Shown one piece after another: positions 40,431 to 49,284 of a DNA stretch of 64,000 nt. The stretch covers positions 372,001-436,000 of the forward strand of contig QFXC01000013.1 of the NCBI GenBank assembly GCA_003349885.1, in the 5' to 3' direction. The DNA is from an endosymbiont of Galathealinum brachiosum (GTDB taxonomy: Bacteria; Pseudomonadota; Gammaproteobacteria; SZUA-229). A program made the position numbers and the translations under genes. Position 1 is the stretch's first letter; every line of letters begins with the position of its first letter. The notes under the pieces are model-generated. The model searched no databases. It was not told the DNA's origin and saw nothing but the letters and a program-made list of their open reading frames with translations.

Positions 40431-41063
40431 ATGCTTAAAAGCACCCTGTACGCACTTTTCACCTCGCTCATACTCAATACAACCGTATTAGCAGAAGATA
40501 AACCCAAAAAAATAATGATAAGCCCCGATATTTACAGCATAGACGTGGAGCACAAAGGACAAATTATTACGATTAAGAGGAATCAAAATCGTGAAAACAT
40601 CATTAGCAAATACTACCAAAAAACACATCGAGGTAAAATACAGGCCATAAACCCGTTTAAACCCCATGCAGTCGAAACAATTGGCACGCTTGAGATGATT
40701 CATTACCTGAAACAAAAAACCGGGGGTGATAACAAATTAAAGATTATAGACTCACGCACAAAAGTATGGGTAAAACGTGGCACCATACCTGGCACAGCCA
40801 ATATCCCATTCACAGAATTTAAAAACGAAGAACGCGCATTAGAAATAATGGAAGACGAACTTGATGTACTCAATACAGGTAGCGCCCTGAATTTTGCGAA
40901 CGCAAAAACCATTGTAATGTATTGCAATGGCATTTGGTGCGGACAGTCACCTGCCGCTATCCGTACATTATTAAAATTTGGCTATCCCGCTGCAAAAATT
41001 AAATACTACCGCGGTGGCATGCAAAACTGGGAATCACTAGGATTAACAATTGTAAAACCATAA
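40431..41063 (+). CDS. Periplasmic rhodanese-domain protein
   Basis: 210 residues: a signal peptide (about 1-21, ending TTVLA before EDK) and one rhodanese domain (about 85-208). The loop reads MYCNGIWCGQSPAAIRTLLK with the expected nucleophile Cys near 165 and a second Cys near 170. IIDSRTKVWVKRGTIPGTAN and YYRGGMQNWESLGL complete the fold. It may carry sulfane sulfur or take part in thiol redox chemistry in the periplasm; the substrate is unknown. It stands alone between the dcw promoter and rnpB, so it is probably an accessory insertion. Confidence 0.88.
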   Translation: MLKSTLYALFTSLILNTTVLAEDKPKKIMISPDIYSIDVEHKGQIITIKRNQNRENIISKYYQKTHRGKIQAINPFKPHAVETIGTLEMIHYLKQKTGGDNKLKIIDSRTKVWVKRGTIPGTANIPFTEFKNEERALEIMEDELDVLNTGSALNFANAKTIVMYCNGIWCGQSPAAIRTLLKFGYPAAKIKYYRGGMQNWESLGLTIVKP

Positions 41064-41120
41064 ATACAAACAGGGTCCTCAGTCAAAGCCAGAGAACAGG
41101 TAAAAACATCGCAGGAGAGC

Positions 41121-41242
41121 GATAGCTCAGATTGCTTCTGACTGACTGCAGGGCAAGGCAAGACGGAAAATGTAAGTTTACAAATGTAAATGTCCATTTT
41201 CCAACGAAGCCATGCGGCCTGTCAGAGGCAAGCTGAGTTATC
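41121..41242. repeat. Long imperfect foldback next to rnpB
   Basis: Two arms of about 58 bp face each other: GATAGCTCAGATTGCTTCTG on the left pairs with the right arm ending CAGAGGCAAGCTGAGTTATC, and near the centre GGAAAATG pairs with CATTTTCC and TGTAAA with TTTACA. The foldback lies 57 bp after the rhodanese stop and 12 bp beyond the mature 3' end of rnpB. It may help end or process either transcript, or be a palindromic mobile remnant. Confidence 0.7.
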
Positions 41243-41253
41243 AGCGGAAACTA

Positions 41254-41622
41254 GGGAAGCTGGCCTATAAGCCGGGTTCTGTACAACCGAAGTTGTGACA
41301 ATCATTCATCTAGGACGCACATCGCTATGCGCCTCAAGCAACCTACCCAGAAGCAGCGCGGGCCACGCCTCAGCTTCTCTATTTGGTCTTGCTCCAGGTG
41401 GGGTTTACCTAGCCGCCACTGTTACCAGTAAACGCGGTGCGCTCTTACCGCACCATTTCACCCTTACCCCAAAATACTAAATTAGCAAATTAAGGCGGTA
41501 TCTTTCTGCTGCACTAGCCGTAGGTTCTTACACCCCCCAGGCGTTACCTGGCACCCTGCCCTTTGGAGCCCGGACTTTCCTCTCTACGATAAAATCATAC
41601 AGCGATTGTCCAGCCAACTTCG
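41254..41622 (-). ncRNA. rnpB: RNase P RNA (bacterial type A)
   Basis: Catalytic RNA that trims tRNA 5' leaders. On the minus strand it starts GAAGTTGGCTGGACAATCGC and shows the conserved blocks GAGGAAAGTCCGGGCTCC, GGGTGCCAGGTAACGCCTGG, AGTGCAGCAGAAAGATACCG, GGTAAGGGTGAAATGGTGCG and GGTAAACCCCACCTGGAGCA. It ends ACAGAACCCGGCTTATAGGC followed by CAGCTTCCC, which pairs with the 5' end to form P1. About 369 nt, normal size. Ends are placed from the P1 helix and the promoter and may be off by a few bases. Location between mraZ and rsmI is as in pseudomonads. Confidence 0.97.
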
Positions 41623-41628
41623 GCGGTG

Positions 41629-41637
41629 ACTATAGCA
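41629..41637 (-). promoter_or_regulatory. Extended -10 promoter of rnpB
   Basis: Minus strand TGCTATAGT, with TATAGT at 41629-41634 placed 7 bp before the predicted RNA 5' end. The -35 is not obvious; the TG of an extended -10 may compensate. Confidence 0.65.
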
Positions 41638-41688
41638 TAAATCAGCGCTAATAATCGTCCGGTTTTGCACTGAATAAAATGTAGTTTA

Positions 41689-41843
41689 GGCACATATCCA
41701 TCGGGGACAGAGCATCTTTCCCGCTCTGTCCCCAGTAGTGATGCCATCAAGAGCACTACGAAGTCGACTATCTACACTGTCATATCTTGCCGGTATCACG
41801 ACAGGAGACAGGGCGCAAAAAAGCAGCTACCTTTCCCCGATGG
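41689..41843 (+). repeat. Dispersed repeat, copy 4 (full length)
   Basis: Left end GGCACATATCCATCGGGG and right end CCCCGATGG (41835-41843). The 5' hairpin is perfect here: GGGGACAGAGC, loop ATCTTTCCC, GCTCTGTCCCC. The core GATGCCATCAAGAG is present. It lies between the rnpB promoter and the first TPR-like gene; no reading frame. Confidence 0.85.
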
Positions 41844-41917
41844 AGAAATATCAAAACAATGCACACTCTCACCAGTTTAATAGCCTGAAAAACATCCGCT
41901 ATTGGCCATAAACACCA

Positions 41918-42391
41918 TCACCGCAACTTTCGCATTCGCTTACCCAATGCAACACTGACTGGATTATTTCTGGAAATAAACGGTATAGGTTTACGTTTAC
42001 GCACACCTAGCTTAACTTTAAGCTTTTGCAGCCCTTCATGATTTTCCGAATAACGCAGTCCGGTACGAATCACATCCAGAGCCGCACTACGATTATTTAA
42101 AATTATTTCAGCTCTTGCCAGATTCATGCAAATATCACCATCAAAGGGGTAAGACCTGACAGCATTACGACAAATTTTTATCGCCTCATGCTTACCATTT
42201 AACAGGCATGAAAAACCATAAAAGGAATGGTATTTAGAAAAAAGCTCATGATCAACCGAAATAGACTGGCATGCACGCTGAAACAATTCAACCGCATCAC
42301 TAAGCGAGCACCGCTCAAGCAATTCAATGCCTTTTATAAAATCTTCATTACACCGATTTAAATCAAGATAAACCGCTTTAATATATGACAC
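41918..42391 (-). CDS. TPR-like protein, tandem paralogue A
   Basis: 157 residues, predicted all-helical with TPR-type text: GIELLERCSLSDAVELFQRA, then DGDICMNLARAEIILNNRSA. It ends in a basic tail RKRKPIPFISRNNPVSVALG shared with two neighbours (42560 and 43187). GTG start with AAGGAGG 5 bp upstream. No signal peptide or membrane segment. I do not know a function; the fold suggests a protein-protein adaptor. It is the most diverged of the three, and each gene has its own ribosome site. Confidence 0.8.
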   Translation of the reverse strand: MSYIKAVYLDLNRCNEDFIKGIELLERCSLSDAVELFQRACQSISVDHELFSKYHSFYGFSCLLNGKHEAIKICRNAVRSYPFDGDICMNLARAEIILNNRSAALDVIRTGLRYSENHEGLQKLKVKLGVRKRKPIPFISRNNPVSVALGKRMRKLR

Positions 42392-42559
42392 AACAACCTC
42401 CTTGTTCCTGCTAACATTATGTTTAATATTACATGCTACTCATCTACTACCTTTTTAAATTTAGTTACACTTAAAAAACACTACCCTGACTAAGACCCGT
42501 ACCCCGGATAACAAGCCAGCCTTGATATTGCTTTATAAATTTCTTAGAGAAAGACTAAT

Positions 42560-43027
42560 CTATTTTCTAAATAGTTTTCCCAGCTTATTATTTAACGCAT
42601 GATTTCTGGGTAAAAAACCAATGGGTGTTTTTTTACGCATATTTATTTTTTTACGCAAATCGCGCATTCCCGGATGCATATAATCCACCTCCATCCCCTG
42701 AAGCAGAACATCAACGGTGCGTTTACGATCATTAAAATGCCATTCTGATTTAGCCAGATTATAAAACACATCACCGTCATACAGCTCATTGCGAGCCACT
42801 TCACGGCAGATAGACAGACCCCCTCTATCACCATTCAATACACGCGTATAACCACAAAATGATGCATATTTATTATAATGCATATCAGTATATGAAGTTT
42901 TTTCATAAGCCATCTCAAAACAATGACACGCCTGAGAAAACATCCCTCTCTTAAGAAATTCAATTCCATTAATAAAATTAGGATTACAAAGGCTATAATC
43001 TTTATATGTGACACTTTCGATACTCAT
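42560..43027 (-). CDS. TPR-like protein, tandem paralogue B
   Basis: 155 residues from ATG 43027 (AAGGA 7 bp upstream; a GTG two codons earlier is in frame). Aligns over its whole length with paralogue C: NKYASFCGYTRVLNGDRGGL, ELYDGDVFYNLAKSEW, HPGMRDLRKK and the tail FLPRNHALNNKLGKLFRK. About 40-45% identity by eye. It is separated from C by a terminator and from A by 168 bp, so it probably has its own promoter. Function unknown. Confidence 0.8.
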   Translation of the reverse strand: MSIESVTYKDYSLCNPNFINGIEFLKRGMFSQACHCFEMAYEKTSYTDMHYNKYASFCGYTRVLNGDRGGLSICREVARNELYDGDVFYNLAKSEWHFNDRKRTVDVLLQGMEVDYMHPGMRDLRKKINMRKKTPIGFLPRNHALNNKLGKLFRK

Positions 43028-43091
43028 ACTCACTTCCTTTTCGAAATTCTTTAAACAAAAAGCTATTCACATTTATTTAAAAATTTTTTTG

Positions 43092-43123
43092 AAAAAAAAA
43101 GCCACAGATGAAACACCTGTGGC
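43092..43123 (-). terminator. Rho-independent terminator after TPR paralogue C
   Basis: Minus strand stem GCCACAG / CTGTGGC with a 9-base loop followed by nine T. It lies between paralogue C and paralogue B, showing that the trio is not a simple single operon. Confidence 0.85.
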
Positions 43124-43186
43124 CAACCACGCTAATACTCTTTACTCTTCGCAAATATATTTTTGCTTTACTTATTTGACCACAAC

Positions 43187-43666
43187 TTAAACTGCTACTG
43201 CATGCCTCATTAACTTACCTAACGCATGATTTAGAGGATGCGTACGAGGTAAAAACGGTAATGGACTACGCTGTCTAATTCCTAACTGCTCTCGCATCTG
43301 ACGTAATCCGGGATGACGGTTATCTACTTGTAAACCTTTTTTAAGTGCAATAATCACAGCCTTACGGTTTTCATAAAACCACTCAGCTCGAGCAAGATTT
43401 AAATACACATCACCATCATGTAATTCACTTTTTGAAGCATGTCGACACATCTCCAGACCCGTCGCATCTCCAGATAAAACACGTGCCAGACCACAATATG
43501 AACCATATTTATTATGGTAAACATCTGCACGACCGACTGACTCATAAGCCTGCTGAAAACGGTTAACAGCTTTTGGCATCGCACGATCTTTGAGGTAACT
43601 AACTCCCTCAACAAACTCATCGCAACATGCACTGAAATCTTCATATACTGCTTGTAGTGGTGCCAT
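43187..43666 (-). CDS. TPR-like protein, tandem paralogue C
   Basis: 159 residues from ATG 43666, which has GGAG 6 bp upstream; an ATG four codons earlier overlaps that site. Conserved positions with A and B: VYEDFSACCDEFVEGVSYLK, NKYGSYCGLARVLSGD, ELHDGDVYLNLARAEW, HPGLRQMREQLGIRQ and the tail FLPRTHPLNHALGKLMR. Helical, soluble and Cys-containing. No catalytic motif is apparent. A role as adaptor or regulator is inference only. Confidence 0.8.
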   Translation of the reverse strand: MAPLQAVYEDFSACCDEFVEGVSYLKDRAMPKAVNRFQQAYESVGRADVYHNKYGSYCGLARVLSGDATGLEMCRHASKSELHDGDVYLNLARAEWFYENRKAVIIALKKGLQVDNRHPGLRQMREQLGIRQRSPLPFLPRTHPLNHALGKLMRHAVAV

Positions 43667-44094
43667 CTTGAACTCCATCTATAAATATCTAAATGTATTT
43701 GATCGATTAATATCTAACTCAAACACGAGTCTATTTAACTTTTTTTTCATTTAGATGCTTCACAGTCCAGTCTTTTATGGCAACTTACTTTAAATTTAGT
43801 TTTATTTTTTGCCTTGGCTGTAAGCCTTGATGAGTTATATTGCACAGGCCATACCCATTTTTATATTTCCATATTAAACAATGAGTTATGAAAAAGCAGT
43901 CATTTATCATTACAGAAAAATGACAATATCTGTAAACTTAATCGACATGGTTTTGTTGTATTTTTGATAGTTTTTTTGATGATTTGATAATTTAAATAAA
44001 TATCAAACACTTAGAGATAACAACAAGTGGCAACTTTACCGACAAAGATGTCATGACACTTTGGTCATTATAGCGTTATTTACTGTTTTTTCAA
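43667..44094. other. AT-rich intergenic region
   Basis: 428 bp between TPR paralogue C and rsmI, very AT-rich with runs of T. It must hold the promoter of paralogue C. I see no RNA gene, repeat copy or reading frame worth calling. Confidence 0.5.
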
Positions 44095-44934
44095 TCACTT
44101 ACCTGATAGTTCAAGCGCTAGCTTATACACCTGATTTTTTTTCATTCCGGTAATTTTTGCAGCCATCTTACTTGCCTGCTTTACCGGTAATTCCTCTAGT
44201 AAAATCTTCAACACCTGCTCCAGCTCAGCAGATTGAGGGCTCATTTGCACTTCGACCCCATCAACAACAAGAACAAACTCCCCTTTTTGCTGATTATTAT
44301 CTGCCTGCAACCACTCAGGTAGTTCACCTAAAGTAGAACTATGCACCGTTTCAAAGAGCTTGGTAATCTCTCTGGCCAGCACCACTTTACGCTCAGCGCC
44401 AAACACCAGCTGCATATCTTTAACCGAGGCCACAATTCGATGACTAGACTCATAAAAAACCAGAGTAGCTGCCTGATGCTCAAATTCCTGATAAAAACTC
44501 TGCCTGGCTCCCTGCTTATGAGGCGGAAAGCCCGCAAACATAAAACGATCTGTCGCAATACCGGATACAGACAACGCTGCAATAGCCGCGCATGCACCGG
44601 GAATCGGGCTAACTTTAATAGACTCCTCATGTGCAGTTTTAACCAGCCGATAACCCGGATCGCTTAATAATGGTGTACCCGCATCAGATATCAACGCTAT
44701 ATTGTCACCCGCTAATAAGCGTTGTATTAATTTAGGCGTCATCTGCTCTTCATTATGATCATGATAAGCCAGCATTGACGAATCTATATTATAATGTTGC
44801 AGTAATATTTTGCTGTGACGGGTATCCTCCGCAGCAATTAGATCAACCTGCTTTAATACAGAAATGGCGCGTTCACCCATATCAGCACGATTGCCTATTG
44901 GGGTAGCGATTACATAAAGTGTGCCCTGATTCAT
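44095..44934 (-). CDS. rsmI: RsmI, 16S rRNA 2'-O-methyltransferase (C1402)
   Basis: 279 residues from the internal ATG at 44934, where the family start MNQGTLYVIATPIGN begins. The open frame continues another 32 codons but runs into the divergent lpoA gene and is unlike homologues. AAEDTRHSKILLQHY, ISDAGTPLLSDPG, PGACAAIAALSVSG, FAGFPPH and FYESSHR are RsmI/tetrapyrrole-methylase motifs. It partners RsmH to make m4Cm1402. Divergent from lpoA with 68 bp between starts. Confidence 0.95.
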   Translation of the reverse strand: MNQGTLYVIATPIGNRADMGERAISVLKQVDLIAAEDTRHSKILLQHYNIDSSMLAYHDHNEEQMTPKLIQRLLAGDNIALISDAGTPLLSDPGYRLVKTAHEESIKVSPIPGACAAIAALSVSGIATDRFMFAGFPPHKQGARQSFYQEFEHQAATLVFYESSHRIVASVKDMQLVFGAERKVVLAREITKLFETVHSSTLGELPEWLQADNNQQKGEFVLVVDGVEVQMSPQSAELEQVLKILLEELPVKQASKMAAKITGMKKNQVYKLALELSGK

Positions 44935-45002
44935 TGACAGTTGGGACTCCAAAACAGATACTCTCGTTTGCCATAATAACATCAGCTGACATACATTAGA
45001 TA

Positions 45003-46907
45003 ATGACTTTATTTTTACGCACAACCACACTACTACTCATCGGCATCAGTCTTTTTGGCTGCACACCAAAAGACAGCATAATTACAGATAAAACACAGGC
45101 ACCTACAGATCTGGTAACCACAGATGACGAAACCCAGCTGGAGCCTACAGAGTCCGCAGGTGAACACATGGAACTGGCTGCTTTATCCACCGGAGTTGAC
45201 CGCAATAAACACTTACTAAAAGCAGCTCAAATACTGGTTCACCAAAAACAGTTTGAACTAGCGGAAAAACAGATATCTGAGATAAATCAGGAATTAACCA
45301 GTAGTGAAGAGCAGGTTGAGTTACAACTACTCACAGCCGAAATAGAGATTAACCGGGGTAATGCACGATATGCACTAAAGTTGTTAAATATAGCCAGAAT
45401 ACTACCTACAGAACAACAAATCAGACTCATGCAACTGCGTGCCAGAGCATTCCTGGATTCTAGTTACCCCCTTGAGTCGGCCAAAACCCGTGTACAGATG
45501 GATAAACTGTTAACGGATCAATTTGATCAGGAGCTAAACCATCAGGCCATCTGGGAGGCACTTTCTTTATTACCAACTACCAGCCTGCAACAAATTAGCA
45601 ATGCACCACTTAATACTGATTTTCTTGGCTGGGTTGAACTGGCTAAAATTGCCAAACGGGGTCAGGTCGACTGGCAATATCTACAGGATGGCATCCACCT
45701 ATGGCGCCAGGAATACCCGGAGCACCCGGCTGCAAAAGTTTTCATTAGAGAACTTGGTAACAAACAAATAGAATTAATTGACCAGCCCAGACATATTGCC
45801 ATATTACTCCCCCTGAACGGCAAATACGCCCAGGTGGCTGGCGCCATTCGCGACGGCATTATGTCTTCTTACTATCAGCACCCGGATAAAACGTTTCAAC
45901 CTAAAATTAGCTTTATTGACACCAGCGACAATCAGGCAGCCATCTGGAATTACTATAAAAAAGCAGCTGATCAGGGAGCAGACTTCATCATTGGCCCGTT
46001 CCTTAAATCCGCTGTCGACATACTTACCCGCGCAGAACAAATGGACATCCCGACACTTACCCTCAACTACGCCAGCACGCAAACCAAAAACAGCCCTAAC
46101 CTGTTTCAGTTTGGCTTGTTACCAGAAGATGAAGCACGCCAGTCTGCAGAGCTCGCTTTTCGTCAGGCACACACTCATGCCGCAGTACTCGTACCTGAAG
46201 GCGCATGGGGTGAACGCCTACGTAACGCATTTCAACAACGCTTTGAAGAGTTAGGCGGTACAGTTATTAGCGCTCAAACCTATACCCCTAATAAAAATGA
46301 TTTTAAGCAACCAATACAAAGCATGTTAAATATCAAACAGAGTTATAGTCGTTATCGCGCCATTCAAAATGTAACGCGAACAAAAATGAAATTTACACCT
46401 TACCGTCGACAGGATGTAGATATGATTTTTATGGCGGCCACACCCAAGGATGCCCGCCAGTTAAAACCCCAGTTCAAGTTTCATTATGCGGGTGAAATTC
46501 CAGTATATGCCACGTCTCATGCATTTACAGGGCAACTTAACAAACAGGCAGATCGTGACATTGATGATCTGAATTTTCTGGATATGCCATGGATCCTGAA
46601 TGCACCGAGCCAGTCAAAACAGTCTCTTATCAAGTACTGGCCAGAACAACAACGCTACACCCGATTTTTTGCACTTGGCGTTGACGCCTATAATTTAATT
46701 CCTTTTCTTGGGCGTCTTCAGGGTAAAACCTATGAGCGCTTCTCCGGTCAGACTGGCAACCTTTACCTTGACCCGTTTAACCGCATACACCGTGAACTAT
46801 TATCCGCTCAGTTTAAACGCGGCATACCTAAACTGATTGACATAAATACACTGCCAGTAAATTTAGTAATTGATGATACCACCCCTATTCAACAGCCGAT
46901 CAATTAA
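45003..46907 (+). CDS. lpoA: LpoA, outer membrane activator of PBP1a
   Basis: 634-residue lipoprotein: signal peptide with lipobox LFGC (Cys at 20). An N-terminal TPR-like helical domain (about 45-250) is followed by a periplasmic-binding-protein-like domain (about 255-625, HIAILLPLNGKYAQVAGAIRDG; ADFIIGPFLKSAVD). It spans the periplasm from the outer membrane to stimulate the PBP1a synthase. Conserved order lpoA-yraN-diaA follows. Confidence 0.94.
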   Translation: MTLFLRTTTLLLIGISLFGCTPKDSIITDKTQAPTDLVTTDDETQLEPTESAGEHMELAALSTGVDRNKHLLKAAQILVHQKQFELAEKQISEINQELTSSEEQVELQLLTAEIEINRGNARYALKLLNIARILPTEQQIRLMQLRARAFLDSSYPLESAKTRVQMDKLLTDQFDQELNHQAIWEALSLLPTTSLQQISNAPLNTDFLGWVELAKIAKRGQVDWQYLQDGIHLWRQEYPEHPAAKVFIRELGNKQIELIDQPRHIAILLPLNGKYAQVAGAIRDGIMSSYYQHPDKTFQPKISFIDTSDNQAAIWNYYKKAADQGADFIIGPFLKSAVDILTRAEQMDIPTLTLNYASTQTKNSPNLFQFGLLPEDEARQSAELAFRQAHTHAAVLVPEGAWGERLRNAFQQRFEELGGTVISAQTYTPNKNDFKQPIQSMLNIKQSYSRYRAIQNVTRTKMKFTPYRRQDVDMIFMAATPKDARQLKPQFKFHYAGEIPVYATSHAFTGQLNKQADRDIDDLNFLDMPWILNAPSQSKQSLIKYWPEQQRYTRFFALGVDAYNLIPFLGRLQGKTYERFSGQTGNLYLDPFNRIHRELLSAQFKRGIPKLIDINTLPVNLVIDDTTPIQQPIN

Positions 46908-47238
46908 AGGTAAGGCTTGCGAAAAGCTTGCCTGTGATTATTTGAAAAAAAATGGTCTAAAATTAATTGATAAGAATTTTCATAGCCGATATGGTGAAAT
47001 AGACCTTATTATGCAACATCAGGATGTGGTGGTTTTCATTGAAGTTCGTTATCGAAAAAATCAGGACTATGGCGGCGCAAAGGCAAGTGTCACTATTACT
47101 AAACAACAAAAAATTCAAAAAACAGCACTCTTTTATATGCAGAAAAAAGGCCGTGAATTAAACGCTCGTTTTGATGTTATCGCAATGACAGGAGAACACA
47201 ACGACCTGTCTATTGAATGGATAAAGAATGCATTTTGA
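46873..47238 (+). CDS. yraN: YraN, UPF0102 endonuclease-fold protein
   Basis: 121 residues of the UPF0102 family. Motifs: GKACEKLACDYLKKNGL, then the nuclease-like core HSRYGEIDLIMQHQDVVVFIEVRYRK and KQQKIQKTALFYM. The Glu-Asp-Glu-x-Arg arrangement is that of PD-(D/E)XK-like nucleases. The function is not firmly known. ATG 46873 is inside the end of lpoA; a TTG one codon earlier is also possible. No strong ribosome site is visible. Confidence 0.92.
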   Translation: MIPPLFNSRSIKGKACEKLACDYLKKNGLKLIDKNFHSRYGEIDLIMQHQDVVVFIEVRYRKNQDYGGAKASVTITKQQKIQKTALFYMQKKGRELNARFDVIAMTGEHNDLSIEWIKNAF

Positions 47239-47284
47239 TTTCACATACACAAAAATAACCTAATAAACATAAACCATATAAAAT

Positions 47285-47872
47285 ATGAACCTTATAGACA
47301 TAATTGAAAAAAACTTCGCAGAAGACATCACAACTAAACAGCGCACGCTAGAAAAATCCCAAAATGCAATCGCTCTGGCCGCGCAACTTATGACGCACGG
47401 TTTATTATCCGGGGGTAAGATATTATCCTGTGGTAATGGCGGCTCCGCAGGCATAGCGCAATTATTCTCTTCAAAAATGTTAAACCGATTTCAAATGGAG
47501 CGCCCAGGGCTTCCAGCAATTGCACTTTCTACGGATACATCTATTCTTACTTCAATTGCAAATGATTATAGCTACGATCAGATTTTTTCAAGGCAGGTTG
47601 CAGCCCTGGGTCAGAATACTGATATTTTATTAATCATTACTACCAGCGGAAATTCTGGAAACATTGTTGCTGCAATTGATACCGCCCATGAACGTCATAT
47701 GAAAATAATCGCATTAACAGGACAGAACGGTGGCGAAGTCAGCGCGCGTTTACAACATGACGATATTGAGATTCGGGTTGACTCAGATTCCCCCATTCGC
47801 ATTCAGGAAACACACCTGCTTATTCTTCACTGCCTGGGTGATCTTGTAGATTCTCAATTAATGGGCGCCTAA
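47285..47872 (+). CDS. diaA: DiaA-like SIS-domain protein
   Basis: 195 residues with a single SIS domain: LSCGNGGSAGIAQLFSSKML, LIITTSGNSGNIV and IQETHLLILHCLGDLVD. DiaA binds DnaA and promotes timely replication start; the related GmhA is sedoheptulose-7-phosphate isomerase. Position after lpoA-yraN and the Asn/Arg-Phe segment LNRFQMERPGLPAIAL favour DiaA. Enzymatic activity cannot be excluded from sequence. Confidence 0.85.
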   Translation: MNLIDIIEKNFAEDITTKQRTLEKSQNAIALAAQLMTHGLLSGGKILSCGNGGSAGIAQLFSSKMLNRFQMERPGLPAIALSTDTSILTSIANDYSYDQIFSRQVAALGQNTDILLIITTSGNSGNIVAAIDTAHERHMKIIALTGQNGGEVSARLQHDDIEIRVDSDSPIRIQETHLLILHCLGDLVDSQLMGA

Positions 47873-47899
47873 CCCAGAGCTTCTCTGGTTAATAAAAAT

Positions 47900-49279
47900 A
47901 TGAGCAAACCTTTTTTAAAGCAATTACAAAAAATACTTCCAACAGAAAGCATTTTAACGGATGCCAGCGAATGCCTGACCTATGGTTATGATAACAGCAG
48001 GCGTCACGCTCAGCCTTTAGCCGTAGTTTTCCCTACAACCGAGGAACATGTTCAACAAATTATTACAATTTGTAACCAGCACAATATTTCTCTGTATGCC
48101 AGAGGTCGCGGAACAGGAACGACAGGAGCAACCGTTCCGGTTAACGGTGGAATAGTTATCTCTTTTGAACATATGAATAAAATTATTCATATGGATGAAA
48201 AAAACCGGAGTATAGATGTTCAACCCGGCGTTACCAATCTGGAAGTACAGCAGTGTGCAGCTAAACACGGCTTATTCTGGGCACCTGACCCAACCAGTGC
48301 AGCCTTCTGTTCTGTTGGTGGAAATTTAGCGTATAACTCTGCCGGACCACGCGCCGTAAAATATGGCACCTGCAGGGAAAATACATTAGGGCTAAGGGCA
48401 GTCACCGGTAATGGCGATATTATACAATGCGGCACACACACAACTAAGGGTGTAGTTGGTTATGACCTGACTCGCCTGCTCATTGGCTCAGAAGGAAATC
48501 TTGCACTTATCACTCAGGCCACATTAAAACTACTCCCCCTACCCACAGCCAAGCACACATTAAAAGCAAGCTATCAAAGCATGGATGCAGCTGCTCGTGC
48601 AGTTTCAAATATAATGGCACAAGCAGTAACTCCCTGCGCTCTGGAGTTTATGGATAAAAATGCTCTGGATATGGTTCGCAGTTATTCAAGCAGCGAACTC
48701 CCCACTAATGCTGGCGCAATGTTAATGATTGAAGTTGATGGTCATGCAGATACGATACAGCGGGAATCAGAAATCATTAAATTAGCTTCTCAGGTAGAAG
48801 GCCACATACAAACTGATATTGCACAGACCAAAGAAGAGGCCCATGCTCTATGGCAAACACGTAAAGCACTTTCTCCTTGCTTACGCAAAATTGCACCCAA
48901 AAAAATCAATGAAGATGTAGTTGTACCCGTTTCAAATATACCTGCTCTCATTAATGCTCTGGATAGGCTAAGCCAGACACACGACATTAAAATCGTTAAT
49001 TTTGGTCATGCAGGTAATGGCAATATTCATGTTAACTTACTGGTTAACCCGGATGATAAAAATGAGATGAAAGCAGCAGAAAACTGTCTGAATGATGTAT
49101 TTGATCTGGCTTTAGAATTAAATGGAAGCCTTTCGGGAGAACATGGAGTTGGACTGGAAAAGCGTAACTTTATTACCAAAGAATTAGGTAAAACTGAAAT
49201 TAAGTTAATGCATCAGATTAAACAGGTGTTTGATAAAAACAATATTTTAAACCCTGGCAAGACATTGCCTGAAATGTGA
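47900..49279 (+). CDS. GlcD-type FAD-binding oxidase (D-lactate/glycolate dehydrogenase family)
   Basis: 459 residues with FAD_binding_4 (about 38-175: ARGRGTGTTGATVP, DPTSAAFCSVGGNLAYNSAG) and the FAD-oxidase C-terminal domain (about 215-455: VNFGHAGNGNIHVNLLV, GSLSGEHGVGLEKRNF). This family oxidises D-2-hydroxy acids such as glycolate or D-lactate and passes electrons to the respiratory chain. No glcE/glcF or lactate-utilisation genes are adjacent, so a stand-alone D-lactate dehydrogenase is the more likely role. It starts 27 bp after diaA. The gene is not part of the usual diaA-dolP-sspB order, suggesting insertion. Confidence 0.88.
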   Translation: MSKPFLKQLQKILPTESILTDASECLTYGYDNSRRHAQPLAVVFPTTEEHVQQIITICNQHNISLYARGRGTGTTGATVPVNGGIVISFEHMNKIIHMDEKNRSIDVQPGVTNLEVQQCAAKHGLFWAPDPTSAAFCSVGGNLAYNSAGPRAVKYGTCRENTLGLRAVTGNGDIIQCGTHTTKGVVGYDLTRLLIGSEGNLALITQATLKLLPLPTAKHTLKASYQSMDAAARAVSNIMAQAVTPCALEFMDKNALDMVRSYSSSELPTNAGAMLMIEVDGHADTIQRESEIIKLASQVEGHIQTDIAQTKEEAHALWQTRKALSPCLRKIAPKKINEDVVVPVSNIPALINALDRLSQTHDIKIVNFGHAGNGNIHVNLLVNPDDKNEMKAAENCLNDVFDLALELNGSLSGEHGVGLEKRNFITKELGKTEIKLMHQIKQVFDKNNILNPGKTLPEM

Positions 49280-49284
49280 TTTTT

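Noticed and set aside
41918-43666. Reading the TPR trio as a toxin-antitoxin or defence module
   Set aside because: No nuclease, kinase or other effector motif, no short antitoxin partner, and separate transcription of at least one member.
44935-45030. N-terminal extension of rsmI by 32 codons
   Set aside because: It overlaps the start of the divergent lpoA gene and is unlike homologues; the family start MNQGTLYVIATP at 44934 fits.
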